Shown: one piece after another, positions 15,202 through 24,808 of the stretch | Layout: each line of letters starts with the position of its first letter | Numbering within the stretch: the first letter of the stretch is position 1 | DNA from: Uruburuella suis | GTDB lineage: Bacteria; Pseudomonadota; Gammaproteobacteria; Burkholderiales; Neisseriaceae | NCBI RefSeq assembly: GCF_004341385.1 | Contig: NZ_SLXE01000016.1 | Location: forward strand, 1-60,754 | DNA length: 60,754 nt | Direction of reading: 5' to 3' | Position numbers and translations under genes: made by a program | Notes under the pieces: model-generated | Databases searched by the model: none | Told to the model about the DNA's origin: nothing | The model's input: the letters and a program-made list of their open reading frames with translations, nothing else

Positions 15202-16254
15202 TCAGGCCGGCTTTGATGTGCGCATGCGCCGCACCAGCAACCGATAAAGCGGCCCCGTGCTCAAAAGCACGCACACCATGCGGCAAACGTGAAACACGGT
15301 CACCAAAGGCACGCTCAAATGCAGCACCTTTGCGGTGATGGTCATCTCGGCAATGCCGCCGGGCGCCATGCCCAGCAGCACGGCAGGATAGGGCAGCTGC
15401 GTGGCGCGGCTCAGCGCCCAAGCGGCTGCGGTGGTGAGCAGCAGCCCGGCCAGCGTGGTGAGGGTTACGGTGGTGAGAAAGCGCGGCGCACGTTTGAAAA
15501 AGCCGGGCGTGAATTTGCTGCCGAGCGACCAGCCGATAAACAATTGCCCCAAATATTGCACCGCCGGCGGAATGGCCGATAAATGGATATTTTGGGCGGT
15601 GAGGATGATGGTGGCGAGCAAAGGGCCGAACACCCACGGGTTGGTCCAGCCCAAACGCTTAAACAGCCAGCCGAACAAGCCCGTCCAAGCCACCAGCGCC
15701 AGCAGGCCGCCGCCGTAAACGGCAGGATTTTTGCCAAACGTGCCACCATCGTCCATGCCGTGCACACCCAAAAACTGATAGGCAAACGGGATAATCACCA
15801 CCACCAGCAACACGCGCAGGCTGTGTGCAGACACCACTTGCTCGACATGGGCTTTGTAATGCACCGCCAAATTGGCCATTTCGCTGGCGCCGCCGATGGC
15901 CGAAGCAAACCAGGCCGTCTGAAAATCTACGCCGCCGAAGCGGTAATAAGCCGCCGCGCCCAACGCACCGAGCAAAAGGGCAAACAGCACGGCTGCGGCA
16001 ATGGCGGGAATATTCACGGCAATCACGCCCAGCATGGCCGGCGTGAAATAAAGCCCCAGCGAGGTGCCGATGCACCATTGGCCGGCATTGCGAAACAGCG
16101 TGTGGCCGCTAATCGGCCAGCCGCGCGCCGAGCACACGGCCGTGAGCAGCAAGGGTCCCAAAAGCCAGGGCAAGGGCAGATGCAGCCACAAAGCCAATTG
16201 CGCGCCGGCCAAGGCGGTGAGAAAGCCGAAAATTAAGCGGCTGAAAGCATGCAT
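15202..16254 (-). CDS. AbrB-family membrane protein (putative transporter)
   Basis: Inner-membrane protein of 350 residues with about ten hydrophobic segments in two related halves, as in the Gneg_AbrB_dup family. The N-terminal repeat contains LPWLLGPLLLTAV...RNAGQWCIGTSLGLYFTPA. The C-terminal repeat contains NPWVFGPLLATIILTAQ and IGWSLGSKFTPGFF, then LGMAPGGIAEMTI. Some relatives are annotated as ammonia-monooxygenase-like regulators, but no biochemical role is secure. It follows the tctCBA operon on the same strand but is cut off by a DUS hairpin and a Correia-like element, so it is probably transcribed separately. Confidence 0.88.
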   Translation of the reverse strand: MHAFSRLIFGFLTALAGAQLALWLHLPLPWLLGPLLLTAVCSARGWPISGHTLFRNAGQWCIGTSLGLYFTPAMLGVIAVNIPAIAAAVLFALLLGALGAAAYYRFGGVDFQTAWFASAIGGASEMANLAVHYKAHVEQVVSAHSLRVLLVVVIIPFAYQFLGVHGMDDGGTFGKNPAVYGGGLLALVAWTGLFGWLFKRLGWTNPWVFGPLLATIILTAQNIHLSAIPPAVQYLGQLFIGWSLGSKFTPGFFKRAPRFLTTVTLTTLAGLLLTTAAAWALSRATQLPYPAVLLGMAPGGIAEMTITAKVLHLSVPLVTVFHVCRMVCVLLSTGPLYRLLVRRMRTSKPA

Positions 16255-16279
16255 GGCGAAAGGGTCCGAACTTGGAAAA

Positions 16280-16428
16280 TATAGTGGAATGAATGAAAAA
16301 CTTATACAAAAATAAGAAATTTAGCATCATGTGTAGGGTGTGTGGCGCAGCCACGCACGCGGTTTAAACGGCTTCTGCATATGGCTTGCTACATGCGCCT
16401 GTATAAGTTTTTCTTTCATTCCACTATA
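16280..16428. mobile_element. family B Correia-like element, variant core (149 bp)
   Basis: The same terminal type (TATAGTGGAATGAA / TTCATTCCACTATA) encloses a different core. The core has AACTTATACA near each end and a GTGTGTGGCGCAGCCACGCACG hairpin. It lies 25 bases upstream of the AbrB-family start. Confidence 0.75.
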
Positions 16429-16474
16429 TATAAAAGTATAAAAGCAGCACAGTATAGCGAAAAAATGTGGAATC

Positions 16475-16516
16475 AAACTTGAGGCCGTCTGAAGCTTTTC
16501 AGACGGCCTCAAGTTT
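16475..16516. terminator. inverted DUS pair downstream of tctA
   Basis: AAACTTGAGGCCGTCTGAAG with its inverted copy, 70 bases after the tctA stop. It would end the tctCBA transcript. Confidence 0.75.
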
Positions 16517-16585
16517 ATTTGTATTATAGACCGATTGATGGCAAAAGCAGCAACACGGCCGCATGATGCGGCCGTGTTTGCATGA

Positions 16586-18085
16586 TTAAGCGCTTGCTTT
16601 TTTCTTGCGCCGCAGCAGGCGCATCAACGGCAGCGCCACCATCAGCGCGCTCAGCGCCCACAACGTGATGGCAATCGGGCCGTGAAACAAAATGCCCAAA
16701 TCACCTTGCGAAATCGACAGCGCGCGGCGCAGGCTCGATTCCATCATTTCGCCCAGCACATAGCCCAAAATCAGTGCCGAGAGCGGGAAATTGAGCTTGC
16801 GCAGCATATAGCCGAACACGCCCAGCGCCACCATCAAAATCAGGTCGAAAGTGGTGCTGTGAATGGCATACACGCCCACAAAGCTCACCGTGGCGATGGC
16901 CGGAATCAGAATATAGTTCGGCACATTCAACAGCCGGGCGAAAAAACCCACCAGCGGAATATTGAGCGCCAGCAAAATCACGTTGCCGATGAAGAGCGAG
17001 GCAATCAAACCCCACACAATATCGGGCTGCTCGCTGAATAATTGCGGGCCGGGCGTGATGTTGTAGAGCGTGAGCGCGCCCAGCATCACCGCCGTGGTGC
17101 CCGAGCCGGGCACGCCCAGCGTGAGCATGGGGATAAACGAGCCGCAGGCCGAGGCATTGTTGGCCGCCTCGGGTGCTGCGATGCCGCGCAAATCACCTTC
17201 GCCGAAGCGCCCTTTTTCACCGGCGATTTTGCGCTCGGTGGAATAAGTCATGGCGCTGGCAATGGTGGCGCCGGCACCGGGCAGAATGCCGACGATAAAG
17301 CCGGTGATGCCCGAGCGGATAATCGCGCCGAAGCTGAACATGAATTCTTTCAGGTTAAACAGGCTGCGTTTGCCCTGCGACATGATTTTCTGGCCGGTGG
17401 CGGTGTGCTCCAGCATAATCAGAATTTCGCTGATGCTGAAAAAGCCGATCACAATGGTGGTGAATTGAATGCCGTCGCTCAGATTCACCGAGTCGAAAGT
17501 AAAGCGATACACGCCCGTTACCGCGTCCACCCCCACCATGGCCAGGCTCAGGCCGATTAAGGCGGCCACCATGGTTTTCACCGGCTGATCGCTCACCAAG
17601 CCGCTCAAGCAGGTGATGGCAAACACCATCAGCACGAAATATTCGGCAGGCCCGAAAGCAATCGCCCAATTGGCCAGCAGCGGCGCAAACAGCACCACGC
17701 CGATGGTGGCGATGGTGCTGCCGATAAACGAGCTCATGGCCGAGAGCGACAGGGCAATGCCCGCCTTGCCCTGTTTGGCCAGCGGATAGCCGTCGAGCGT
17801 GGACATAATCGCCGCCGCATCGCCGGGCACATTAATCAGAATAGCGGAAATACGCCCGCCGTATTCGCAGCCCAAATATACCGCAGCGAGCAAAATCAGC
17901 GCACTCTCCGGCGGCAGGCCGAGCGCAAACGCAAAAGGCAGCAGCAGCGCCACGCCGTTGATCGGCCCCAAGCCGGGCAAAAGGCCGACGATGGTGCCGA
18001 TAAAAGCGCCAATCAGCGCAATCAGCAGGTTTTTCGGCATCAGCGCCACCTGAAAGCCGTCCATCAAATATTGAAAAGTATCCAT
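16586..18085 (-). CDS. tctA: tripartite tricarboxylate transporter, large permease TctA
   Basis: Large membrane subunit (499 residues, about 11-12 helices) of a binding-protein-dependent secondary transporter for tricarboxylates or related carboxylates. Family hallmarks are GLLPGLGPINGVALLLPFA near the N-terminus, YGGRISAILINVPGDAAAIMST (TctA signature), and FGEGDLRGIAAPEAANNA followed by IPMLTLGVPGSGTTAVMLGAL. It is the last gene of tctC-tctB-tctA, 17 bases after tctB. Citrate is the classic TctA substrate, but the true substrate depends on the TctC lipoprotein and is unknown. Confidence 0.95.
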   Translation of the reverse strand: MDTFQYLMDGFQVALMPKNLLIALIGAFIGTIVGLLPGLGPINGVALLLPFAFALGLPPESALILLAAVYLGCEYGGRISAILINVPGDAAAIMSTLDGYPLAKQGKAGIALSLSAMSSFIGSTIATIGVVLFAPLLANWAIAFGPAEYFVLMVFAITCLSGLVSDQPVKTMVAALIGLSLAMVGVDAVTGVYRFTFDSVNLSDGIQFTTIVIGFFSISEILIMLEHTATGQKIMSQGKRSLFNLKEFMFSFGAIIRSGITGFIVGILPGAGATIASAMTYSTERKIAGEKGRFGEGDLRGIAAPEAANNASACGSFIPMLTLGVPGSGTTAVMLGALTLYNITPGPQLFSEQPDIVWGLIASLFIGNVILLALNIPLVGFFARLLNVPNYILIPAIATVSFVGVYAIHSTTFDLILMVALGVFGYMLRKLNFPLSALILGYVLGEMMESSLRRALSISQGDLGILFHGPIAITLWALSALMVALPLMRLLRRKKKASA

Positions 18086-18102
18086 GATTTATCTTTCCCC
18101 GT

Positions 18103-18546
18103 TCAGCCGAAAAAGCCCAAAGGCAGCGGCACATCGAGCAATAGGTCAAACAGCACATAAAGCAGTGCGCCCAGCGCGATGCCGGAAATCAGGCAGGCTT
18201 TGCTGCTGCCGCCAAAGAGCTTGCCCACGCCAAACGCCATCAGCGCCGTGGCCAGCGGAAAGCCGAGCAGCTCGAAAGTGAGCGCATAAGCCAATAAAAA
18301 AGCCATGCACAAGCCGATGTTTTTCAAAATGGCTTTGGTGTAGCCCAAATTGAGGGCGTGGGTGAGTGTGCTCGGGCGCACCACCAGATAAATGCAGCCC
18401 AGCGCCAATAGCGACAAAATCAGCATGGGGTAGGGGCGCGGGCCGATGGGGTCGTAGGCAATGGGGGCGGTGTAGCCCCATGCCAGTGTGAGCAGGCCGA
18501 TGGCGGTAAGCGCCAACAAGCCGCTGAACCAGCGTTCGATATTCAT
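18103..18546 (-). CDS. tctB: tripartite tricarboxylate transporter, small permease TctB
   Basis: Small four-helix membrane subunit, 147 residues, partner of TctA. The ATG at 18546 is preferred over the longer open frame because AAGGA sits 7 bases upstream and MNIERWFSGLLALTAIG is a typical first helix. Family features are GPRPYPMLI after helix 1 and ELLGFPLATALMAFGVGKLFG in helix 3. Sequence conservation in TctB is low, so the call rests on topology and operon position. Confidence 0.88.
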   Translation of the reverse strand: MNIERWFSGLLALTAIGLLTLAWGYTAPIAYDPIGPRPYPMLILSLLALGCIYLVVRPSTLTHALNLGYTKAILKNIGLCMAFLLAYALTFELLGFPLATALMAFGVGKLFGGSSKACLISGIALGALLYVLFDLLLDVPLPLGFFG

Positions 18547-18642
18547 GGGGAAATCCTTTGTGTGTGCAGCGTGTGTTTGTTGCTTTTCAACCTCATCCAC
18601 CGCAGACTGCCAAACAGCCGGCTGCGAAAGGCGGGCAATGCA

Positions 18643-18674
18643 CAATGCGCCGTGCAGGCAGGCACGGCGCATTG
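18643..18674 (-). terminator. 13-bp stem-loop between tctC and tctB
   Basis: CAATGCGCCGTGC, 6-base loop, GCACGGCGCATTG, starting 3 bases after the tctC stop codon. No T run follows on the minus strand. It therefore looks more like an mRNA-stabilising or partial-attenuation stem, raising binding protein over membrane subunits, than a full terminator. Confidence 0.6.
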
Positions 18675-18677
18675 CGT

Positions 18678-19679
18678 TTATTTTTTAATCAAATCGAATT
18701 CCTGCGAGAGCGTGCGCATGGCTTCGGTTTGCTGCAACACATATTGCTCCAATTCGCTGCCGGTCATGGCAAAAGGCAGCAAATCGCGCTGGCTGCGCAG
18801 TTCGGCGAATTTCGGGTCGGCCAGCATTTTATCGAAGCGGCCCTTCCACCAGTTAAACGCTTCGTCGCTCACTTTCGGGCCCATATAATAGCCGCGGATC
18901 ACCGGCCATTCCACGTCATAGCCCTGCTCTTTGGCGGTGGGAATATCGGCCAGTTTGCCGGCCAGGCGCTCTTTGGCAAACACGGCCAACACGCGCACTT
19001 TGCCCGATTCGATGTGCGGCCCCATTTCGGCAATGCCCGCGCTCACCACTTGAATGTGGTTGCCCAGCACCGCAGTGACTGCTTCGCCGCCGCCCTCAAG
19101 CGCCACATAAGTCATGTTTTTCGGGTCGATGCCGGCGGCTTTGGCCAGCATGGCCGTTTGCATCCAGTCTTGTCCGCCCACGCTGCCGCCCGCGCCGAAG
19201 CTCACTTTTTTCGGGTCGGCTTTCAGCGCGGCCACCAAATCGGCCAGCGTTTTATAAGGTGATTCGGCATTCACCGCCACCATGCCGTAATCGGTGCCCA
19301 CCGCGGCCAGCCAGCGCACGTCTTTTTCGGTGTATTGGCCGAATTTGCCTTGCGCCAGATTCAGCAGCGAGCCGGTGGAAAAGGCCACAATGGCATCGTT
19401 GTTGGCCGAATCGTTGGCCACGATTTTATTGTAGGCCACCGCGCCCACGCCGCCGGGCATATAGGTAACGCGCATCGGCGCTTTGAGCAAATCGGTGTCT
19501 TTCAAGCCCGATTGCGCAAGCTTGCAAGTTAAATCAAAGCCGCCGCCGGGCTTGGCCGGTGCGATGCATTCGGGGCGCTTGGGTGCGCCGGCTTCGTCGC
19601 CGCCTTTGCTGCAGCCTGCCAGCGAAAGGGCAATCAGGGCGCCTGCCGCCCATTTCCAGCTTGCGTGTGTGGGTTTCAT
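18678..19679 (-). CDS. tctC: tripartite tricarboxylate transporter, substrate-binding lipoprotein TctC
   Basis: Periplasmic binding protein (Bug/TctC family, 333 residues) that delivers substrate to TctAB. The start at 19679 follows GGAGGAG by 6 bases and gives a lipoprotein signal with lipobox LAGC. The mature domain shows PGGGFDLTCK, TYMPGGVGAVAYN and the later VEWPVIRGYYMGPKVSDE typical of the family. It is first in the operon, followed by a stable stem. Anchoring as a lipoprotein is less common than a plain Sec signal in this family. Substrate unknown. Confidence 0.93.
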   Translation of the reverse strand: MKPTHASWKWAAGALIALSLAGCSKGGDEAGAPKRPECIAPAKPGGGFDLTCKLAQSGLKDTDLLKAPMRVTYMPGGVGAVAYNKIVANDSANNDAIVAFSTGSLLNLAQGKFGQYTEKDVRWLAAVGTDYGMVAVNAESPYKTLADLVAALKADPKKVSFGAGGSVGGQDWMQTAMLAKAAGIDPKNMTYVALEGGGEAVTAVLGNHIQVVSAGIAEMGPHIESGKVRVLAVFAKERLAGKLADIPTAKEQGYDVEWPVIRGYYMGPKVSDEAFNWWKGRFDKMLADPKFAELRSQRDLLPFAMTGSELEQYVLQQTEAMRTLSQEFDLIKK

Positions 19680-19694
19680 CGGTTTCTCCTCCAA

Positions 19695-20060
19695 ATTGTT
19701 GTCAAGTGTGGCCGCTGTTTGTGCGCGGCCATGTGTGGGTGCAATTTATAAACAACGGTATAAATCTGTCAATGAATATTAATATCTATTTTTTTGAACA
19801 GGTATTGAAAATTGGCAACAATGTAAGAAAGGCGCTTGTTTGGTGGTGGTTTTAATGTGATATATTTCTTTGTTTAAATAGGTTTTTATCGTAGATTTAT
19901 GCTTTTTAGAAATATAAAACCATGTTTTGTGCCAATGGTTGAAAAATATCAGAATGTGGTGTTTTTGCTTTAAATGGAAAGCTAGTTTCAAACAAGCGGA
20001 TGATTATTTAATTTTGAGCAGATTGTTTTTCAGGCCGTCTGAAAAAATTATCTGCCGGGG
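19695..20060. other. AT-rich intergenic DNA between tctC and groES
   Basis: No gene is supported. Short frames here start on weak codons and lack ribosome sites. The end of a family A repeat (TTTTTTTGAACAGGTATT, about 19785-19804) appears to be a remnant, and one DUS lies near 20032. It probably holds the tctCBA promoter. Confidence 0.4.
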
Positions 20061-20089
20061 CTTGAATTTACCGCATCCAGCCTTATGTA
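20061..20089 (+). promoter_or_regulatory. sigma-32 (RpoH)-type promoter of groESL
   Basis: -35 CTTGAA (20061-20066), 14-base spacer, -10 CCTTATGTA (20081-20089), close to the heat-shock consensus CTTGAA / CCCCATNTA. It would give a leader of about 100 bases before groES. No CIRCE inverted repeat was seen, consistent with RpoH control. Confidence 0.6.
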
Positions 20090-20198
20090 GCATCACACCT
20101 TTATACGATGGTTTGTTTTTTATTGTGAAAAGCAAACCGCTATTTATGAAAGCCTGCTTGCAGGTATTTGTTTTGTTTATTTTTATCGGAGCATACAC

Positions 20199-20486
20199 AT
20201 GACCATTCGTCCCCTGCACGACCGTGTAGTTGTCAAACGCTTGGAAGCTGAAGAGAAAACCGCCTCTGGCATCGTTTTGCCGGGCTCGGCCGCTGAAAAA
20301 CCCGATATGGGTGAAGTGATTGCCGTGGGCGCAGGCAAAGTCGGCAAAGACGGCCAACGCCGCGCGCTGGATGTGAAAGTCGGCGACAAAGTGATTTTCG
20401 GCAAATACAGCGGCCAGGCCGTGAAAGCCGACGGCGAAGAGCTGTTGGTAATGCGCGAAGAAGATATTTTCGGCATCGTGGAATAA
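20199..20486 (+). CDS. groES: co-chaperonin GroES
   Basis: Heptameric lid of the GroEL folding chamber; 95 residues, the usual length. It has the N-terminal MTIRPLHDRVVVKRLE, the mobile loop around EEKTASGIVLPGSA, and the C-terminal LLVMREEDIFGIVE. The start has CGGAG 7-8 bases upstream. It is the first gene of groESL behind a sigma-32-like promoter. Confidence 0.98.
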   Translation: MTIRPLHDRVVVKRLEAEEKTASGIVLPGSAAEKPDMGEVIAVGAGKVGKDGQRRALDVKVGDKVIFGKYSGQAVKADGEELLVMREEDIFGIVE

Positions 20487-20508
20487 TCTTTATCCACACA
20501 AAAACCTA

Positions 20509-20545
20509 AGGCCGTCTGAAAGCCTGCAAATGTTTCAGACGGCCT
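20509..20545. terminator. inverted DUS pair between groES and groEL
   Basis: AGGCCGTCTGAA ... TTCAGACGGCCT with a 13-base loop inside an operon that must be read through. It shows that DUS pairs here are not always full terminators, and it may lower groEL transcription relative to groES. Confidence 0.55.
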
Positions 20546-20584
20546 GTTTCAAGATTATCAATCTATTTATTCGGAGAATCCAAC

Positions 20585-22231
<1,647 letters not shown>

Positions 22232-22262
22232 GGCCGTCTGAAACCGACATGCTTTAACCGGC

Positions 22263-22297
22263 AAAATCCCGCAGCGCGAAAGCCTGCGGGATTTTTT
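22263..22297 (+). terminator. intrinsic terminator of groESL
   Basis: AAAATCCCGCAG / CTGCGGGATTTT stem (12 bp) with a GCGCGAAAGC-type loop and trailing T run. A partial copy (CTGCGGGATTTTT) recurs at about 22456-22468 next to another DUS, suggesting local duplication. Confidence 0.85.
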
Positions 22298-22354
22298 GTA
22301 TTGCACAAAAGGCCGTCTGAAGGTTTCATGTCAATTTAAATAAACCACCCTAAA

Positions 22355-22394
22355 ACAAGGCCGTCTGAAACCATAATCTTTCAGACGGCCTTGT
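22355..22394. terminator. inverted DUS pair
   Basis: ACAAGGCCGTCTGAAA ... TTTCAGACGGCCTTGT, in the groEL-phoX gap. Confidence 0.6.
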
Positions 22395-22477
22395 TGTTGT
22401 ATGAACAAATACATGCGCGTTTATGGCATTTACCCCATATGCAAACTGCGCTTGCTGCGGGATTTTTGCATAATGCC

Positions 22478-22510
22478 AAAGGCCGTCTGAAAAGCTTTCA
22501 GACGGCCTTT
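22478..22510. terminator. inverted DUS pair just upstream of the Pho box
   Basis: AAAGGCCGTCTGAAAAGC with its inverted copy, ending one base before the first Pho-box unit, so it may insulate the phoX promoter. Confidence 0.6.
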
Positions 22511-22554
22511 CTGTCATAAAAGCGTCATTAAATTCACATCAAACTGTCATCTGT
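22511..22554 (+). promoter_or_regulatory. PhoB-binding Pho box, four 11-bp units
   Basis: CTGTCAT-AAAA, GCGTCAT-TAAA, TTCACAT-CAAA and CTGTCAT-CTGT occur at exact 11-base steps. The classic Pho box is CTGTCAT repeated with 4-base AT spacers. It ends 76 bases before the PhoX start, fitting phosphate-starvation activation. Confidence 0.85.
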
Positions 22555-22630
22555 GCCCTTTAAGCTTGCCCTGTTTTGCAGATGCATCACCGAGTAATGA
22601 TTATTAACGAAAAAGACAAAGGGCCGAACC

Positions 22631-24613
22631 ATGGGCAAACCACTGAAAAACCATTTGATTAAAAACAGCCACGCCGACGAAATCAGCAATGAGAGCGGCA
22701 ATGCGGCATTTTCGCAAGTGATGAATACACATCTGTCGCGCCGCGCCATGCTGCAAAGCAGCGGTGCATTGGGCGTGGCTGCGGCTTTGCCGCTCGGTGT
22801 GTTGGGCTTGGCCAATCCGGCGCAGGCTGCAGTGTTGGGCAGCGATATGCCGCGCGCGCGCAGCCTGGGTTTCCGCCCGGTGCCGTTTTCGACTGAAGAC
22901 AAAGTGGTAGTGCCCGAAGGCTACAGCGCCCGCGCATTCTATAAATGGGGCGACCCCGTGGGCATCGCCGGCAATATGCCCGCCTTTAAGCAAGACGGCA
23001 GCAACACCACCATCGAGCAGGCGGCTCAGGCCGGTATGCACCACGACGGCATGGCTTATTTCCCCGTGCCGCTGGGTTCGCAAGCTTCCAATCACGGCTT
23101 GCTGGCGATGAACCACGAATATATCGACAACGGTTTGTTGTTTAAAGACGGTAGCGCCAATTGGGATTTAAACAAAGCGCGCAAAGGCCAAAACGCGATG
23201 GGCGTGTCGATTGTTGAAGTGAAAAAAGGCGGCAACGGCTGGGAAGTGGTGCGCCCCTCGCGCTATGCCCGCCGCATCACCGCCAACACGCCGATGGGCA
23301 TCACCGGCCCCGCCCGCGGCCACAGCCTGATGAAAACCCGTGCCGATTCACGCGGCGAGCGCGTGCTGGGCACCATGCAAAACTGCGCCAACGGCTACAC
23401 ACCTTGGGGCACTTACCTCACCTGCGAAGAAAACTGGAGCGATATTTTCACCAATCCCAGCGGCAACATCAGCGCCTTGGAAAAACGCTACGGCATCGGC
23501 AAATCGGAAGACAGCTACCGCTGGAGCGAAGTGGACGAGCGTTTCAACAGCGAGAAAAACCCCAACGAGCCCAACCGCTTCGGCTGGGTGGTGGAAATCG
23601 ACCCGTTCGATCCCAAATCCACACCGCGCAAACACACCGCGCTGGGGCGCTTCAAACACGAAGGCGCCAAAGTGACCATTGCCCCCGACGGCCGCCTGGC
23701 TGTGTATATGGGCGATGACCAACGCTTTGAATACATTTATAAATTCGTGTCGAAAAACCGCTATCAGCCGGGCAACCGCGCTGCCAATATGCGCCTGTTG
23801 GAAGAGGGCACGCTCTATGCTGCCCGCTTCAATGAAAACGGCAGCGGCGACTGGCTCGCGCTGGTGCACGGCCAAAACGGCCTCACCGCCGCAAACGGTT
23901 TTGCCGACCAAGGCGAAGTGCTGGTGAAAACTCGTATGGCCGCAGACCTAGTGGGCGCGACCAAGATGGACCGCCCCGAGTGGATCACCGCCGACCCTTT
24001 CACCGCCGGCAGCATTTATTGCACCCTCACCAACAACAGCCAGCGCGGCGAGGCGGGCAAACCTGCCGCCGATGCCGCCAACCCGCGCGCCAATAATCTG
24101 TTCGGCCACATCATTCATTGGCAGGAAGCCGATGGCGACGGCACCAAGCTTTCATTTAAATGGGATATTTTGGTGCTGGCCGGCAATAAACAGGCTGTCA
24201 AACCGGAGCACAAAGGCAACATCAACGGCGATGATTTCGGCAGCCCCGATGGCCTGGCGTTCGACAATCGAGGTGTGTTGTGGATTCAAACCGATGTGTC
24301 CACCTCCACGCTCAACATGAAAGAATATGCCGGCATGGGCAACAACCAAATGGTGGCCACCGTGTTGGGCAGCAACGAATACCGCCGCTTTCTCACCGGC
24401 CCCAACGGCAGCGAAATCACCGGCATCGCTTTCACGCCCGACAATAAAACCATGTTTATCAACATTCAACACCCGGGCGAGCCCTCAAAAGGCGACAGCG
24501 ATCCCGCCCGCCCCACCGCCGTTTCCAGCTGGCCCGACGGTGCGGCCGCCGGCCGCCCGCGCGCCGCCACCGTGGTTATCACCAAAAACGACGGCGGCGT
24601 GATTGGCAGCTGA
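22631..24613 (+). CDS. phoX: PhoX-family alkaline phosphatase (DUF839), Tat-exported
   Basis: Periplasmic or secreted phosphomonoesterase that frees phosphate from organic esters; 660 residues. The N-terminus carries a twin-arginine signal (LSRRAML at about 35-41, then a hydrophobic stretch ending NPAQA). The long leader before the RR motif is usual in PhoX. The catalytic part has the TCEENW motif, with Cys about 265 expected to bind the iron/calcium cofactor. It also has GRFKHEGAKVTIAPDGRLAVY and DGLAFDNRGVLWIQTD in a beta-propeller-like pattern, and ends EITGIAFTPDNKTMFINIQHPG. It is monocistronic behind a four-unit Pho box and followed by a DUS hairpin. The symbol is given by family. Confidence 0.93.
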   Translation: MGKPLKNHLIKNSHADEISNESGNAAFSQVMNTHLSRRAMLQSSGALGVAAALPLGVLGLANPAQAAVLGSDMPRARSLGFRPVPFSTEDKVVVPEGYSARAFYKWGDPVGIAGNMPAFKQDGSNTTIEQAAQAGMHHDGMAYFPVPLGSQASNHGLLAMNHEYIDNGLLFKDGSANWDLNKARKGQNAMGVSIVEVKKGGNGWEVVRPSRYARRITANTPMGITGPARGHSLMKTRADSRGERVLGTMQNCANGYTPWGTYLTCEENWSDIFTNPSGNISALEKRYGIGKSEDSYRWSEVDERFNSEKNPNEPNRFGWVVEIDPFDPKSTPRKHTALGRFKHEGAKVTIAPDGRLAVYMGDDQRFEYIYKFVSKNRYQPGNRAANMRLLEEGTLYAARFNENGSGDWLALVHGQNGLTAANGFADQGEVLVKTRMAADLVGATKMDRPEWITADPFTAGSIYCTLTNNSQRGEAGKPAADAANPRANNLFGHIIHWQEADGDGTKLSFKWDILVLAGNKQAVKPEHKGNINGDDFGSPDGLAFDNRGVLWIQTDVSTSTLNMKEYAGMGNNQMVATVLGSNEYRRFLTGPNGSEITGIAFTPDNKTMFINIQHPGEPSKGDSDPARPTAVSSWPDGAAAGRPRAATVVITKNDGGVIGS

Positions 24614-24646
24614 GCGGCAAATGGTTTCAAAATATTGATGTAAATC

Positions 24647-24673
24647 AGGCCGTCTGAAGCTTTCAGACGGCCT
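24647..24673. terminator. inverted DUS pair after phoX
   Basis: AGGCCGTCTGAAGC and its inverted copy, 34 bases after the stop codon. Confidence 0.7.
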
Positions 24674-24808
24674 TTATCATAATGCTGGCGCCGATTCGGG
24701 TAGAATACATGCCACTACATTTGCGTTTCAGACGGCCTCTGCATGTCTTGCTATCCGATATATCTTGCGAGGCCGTCTGAAACGTTAGCAACCAAAAAAA
24801 GGATAAGC

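Noticed and set aside
19695..20198. CIRCE (HrcA) operator before groES
   Set aside because: No TTAGCACTC-N9-GAGTGCTAA inverted repeat was seen; a sigma-32-type promoter explains the region better.
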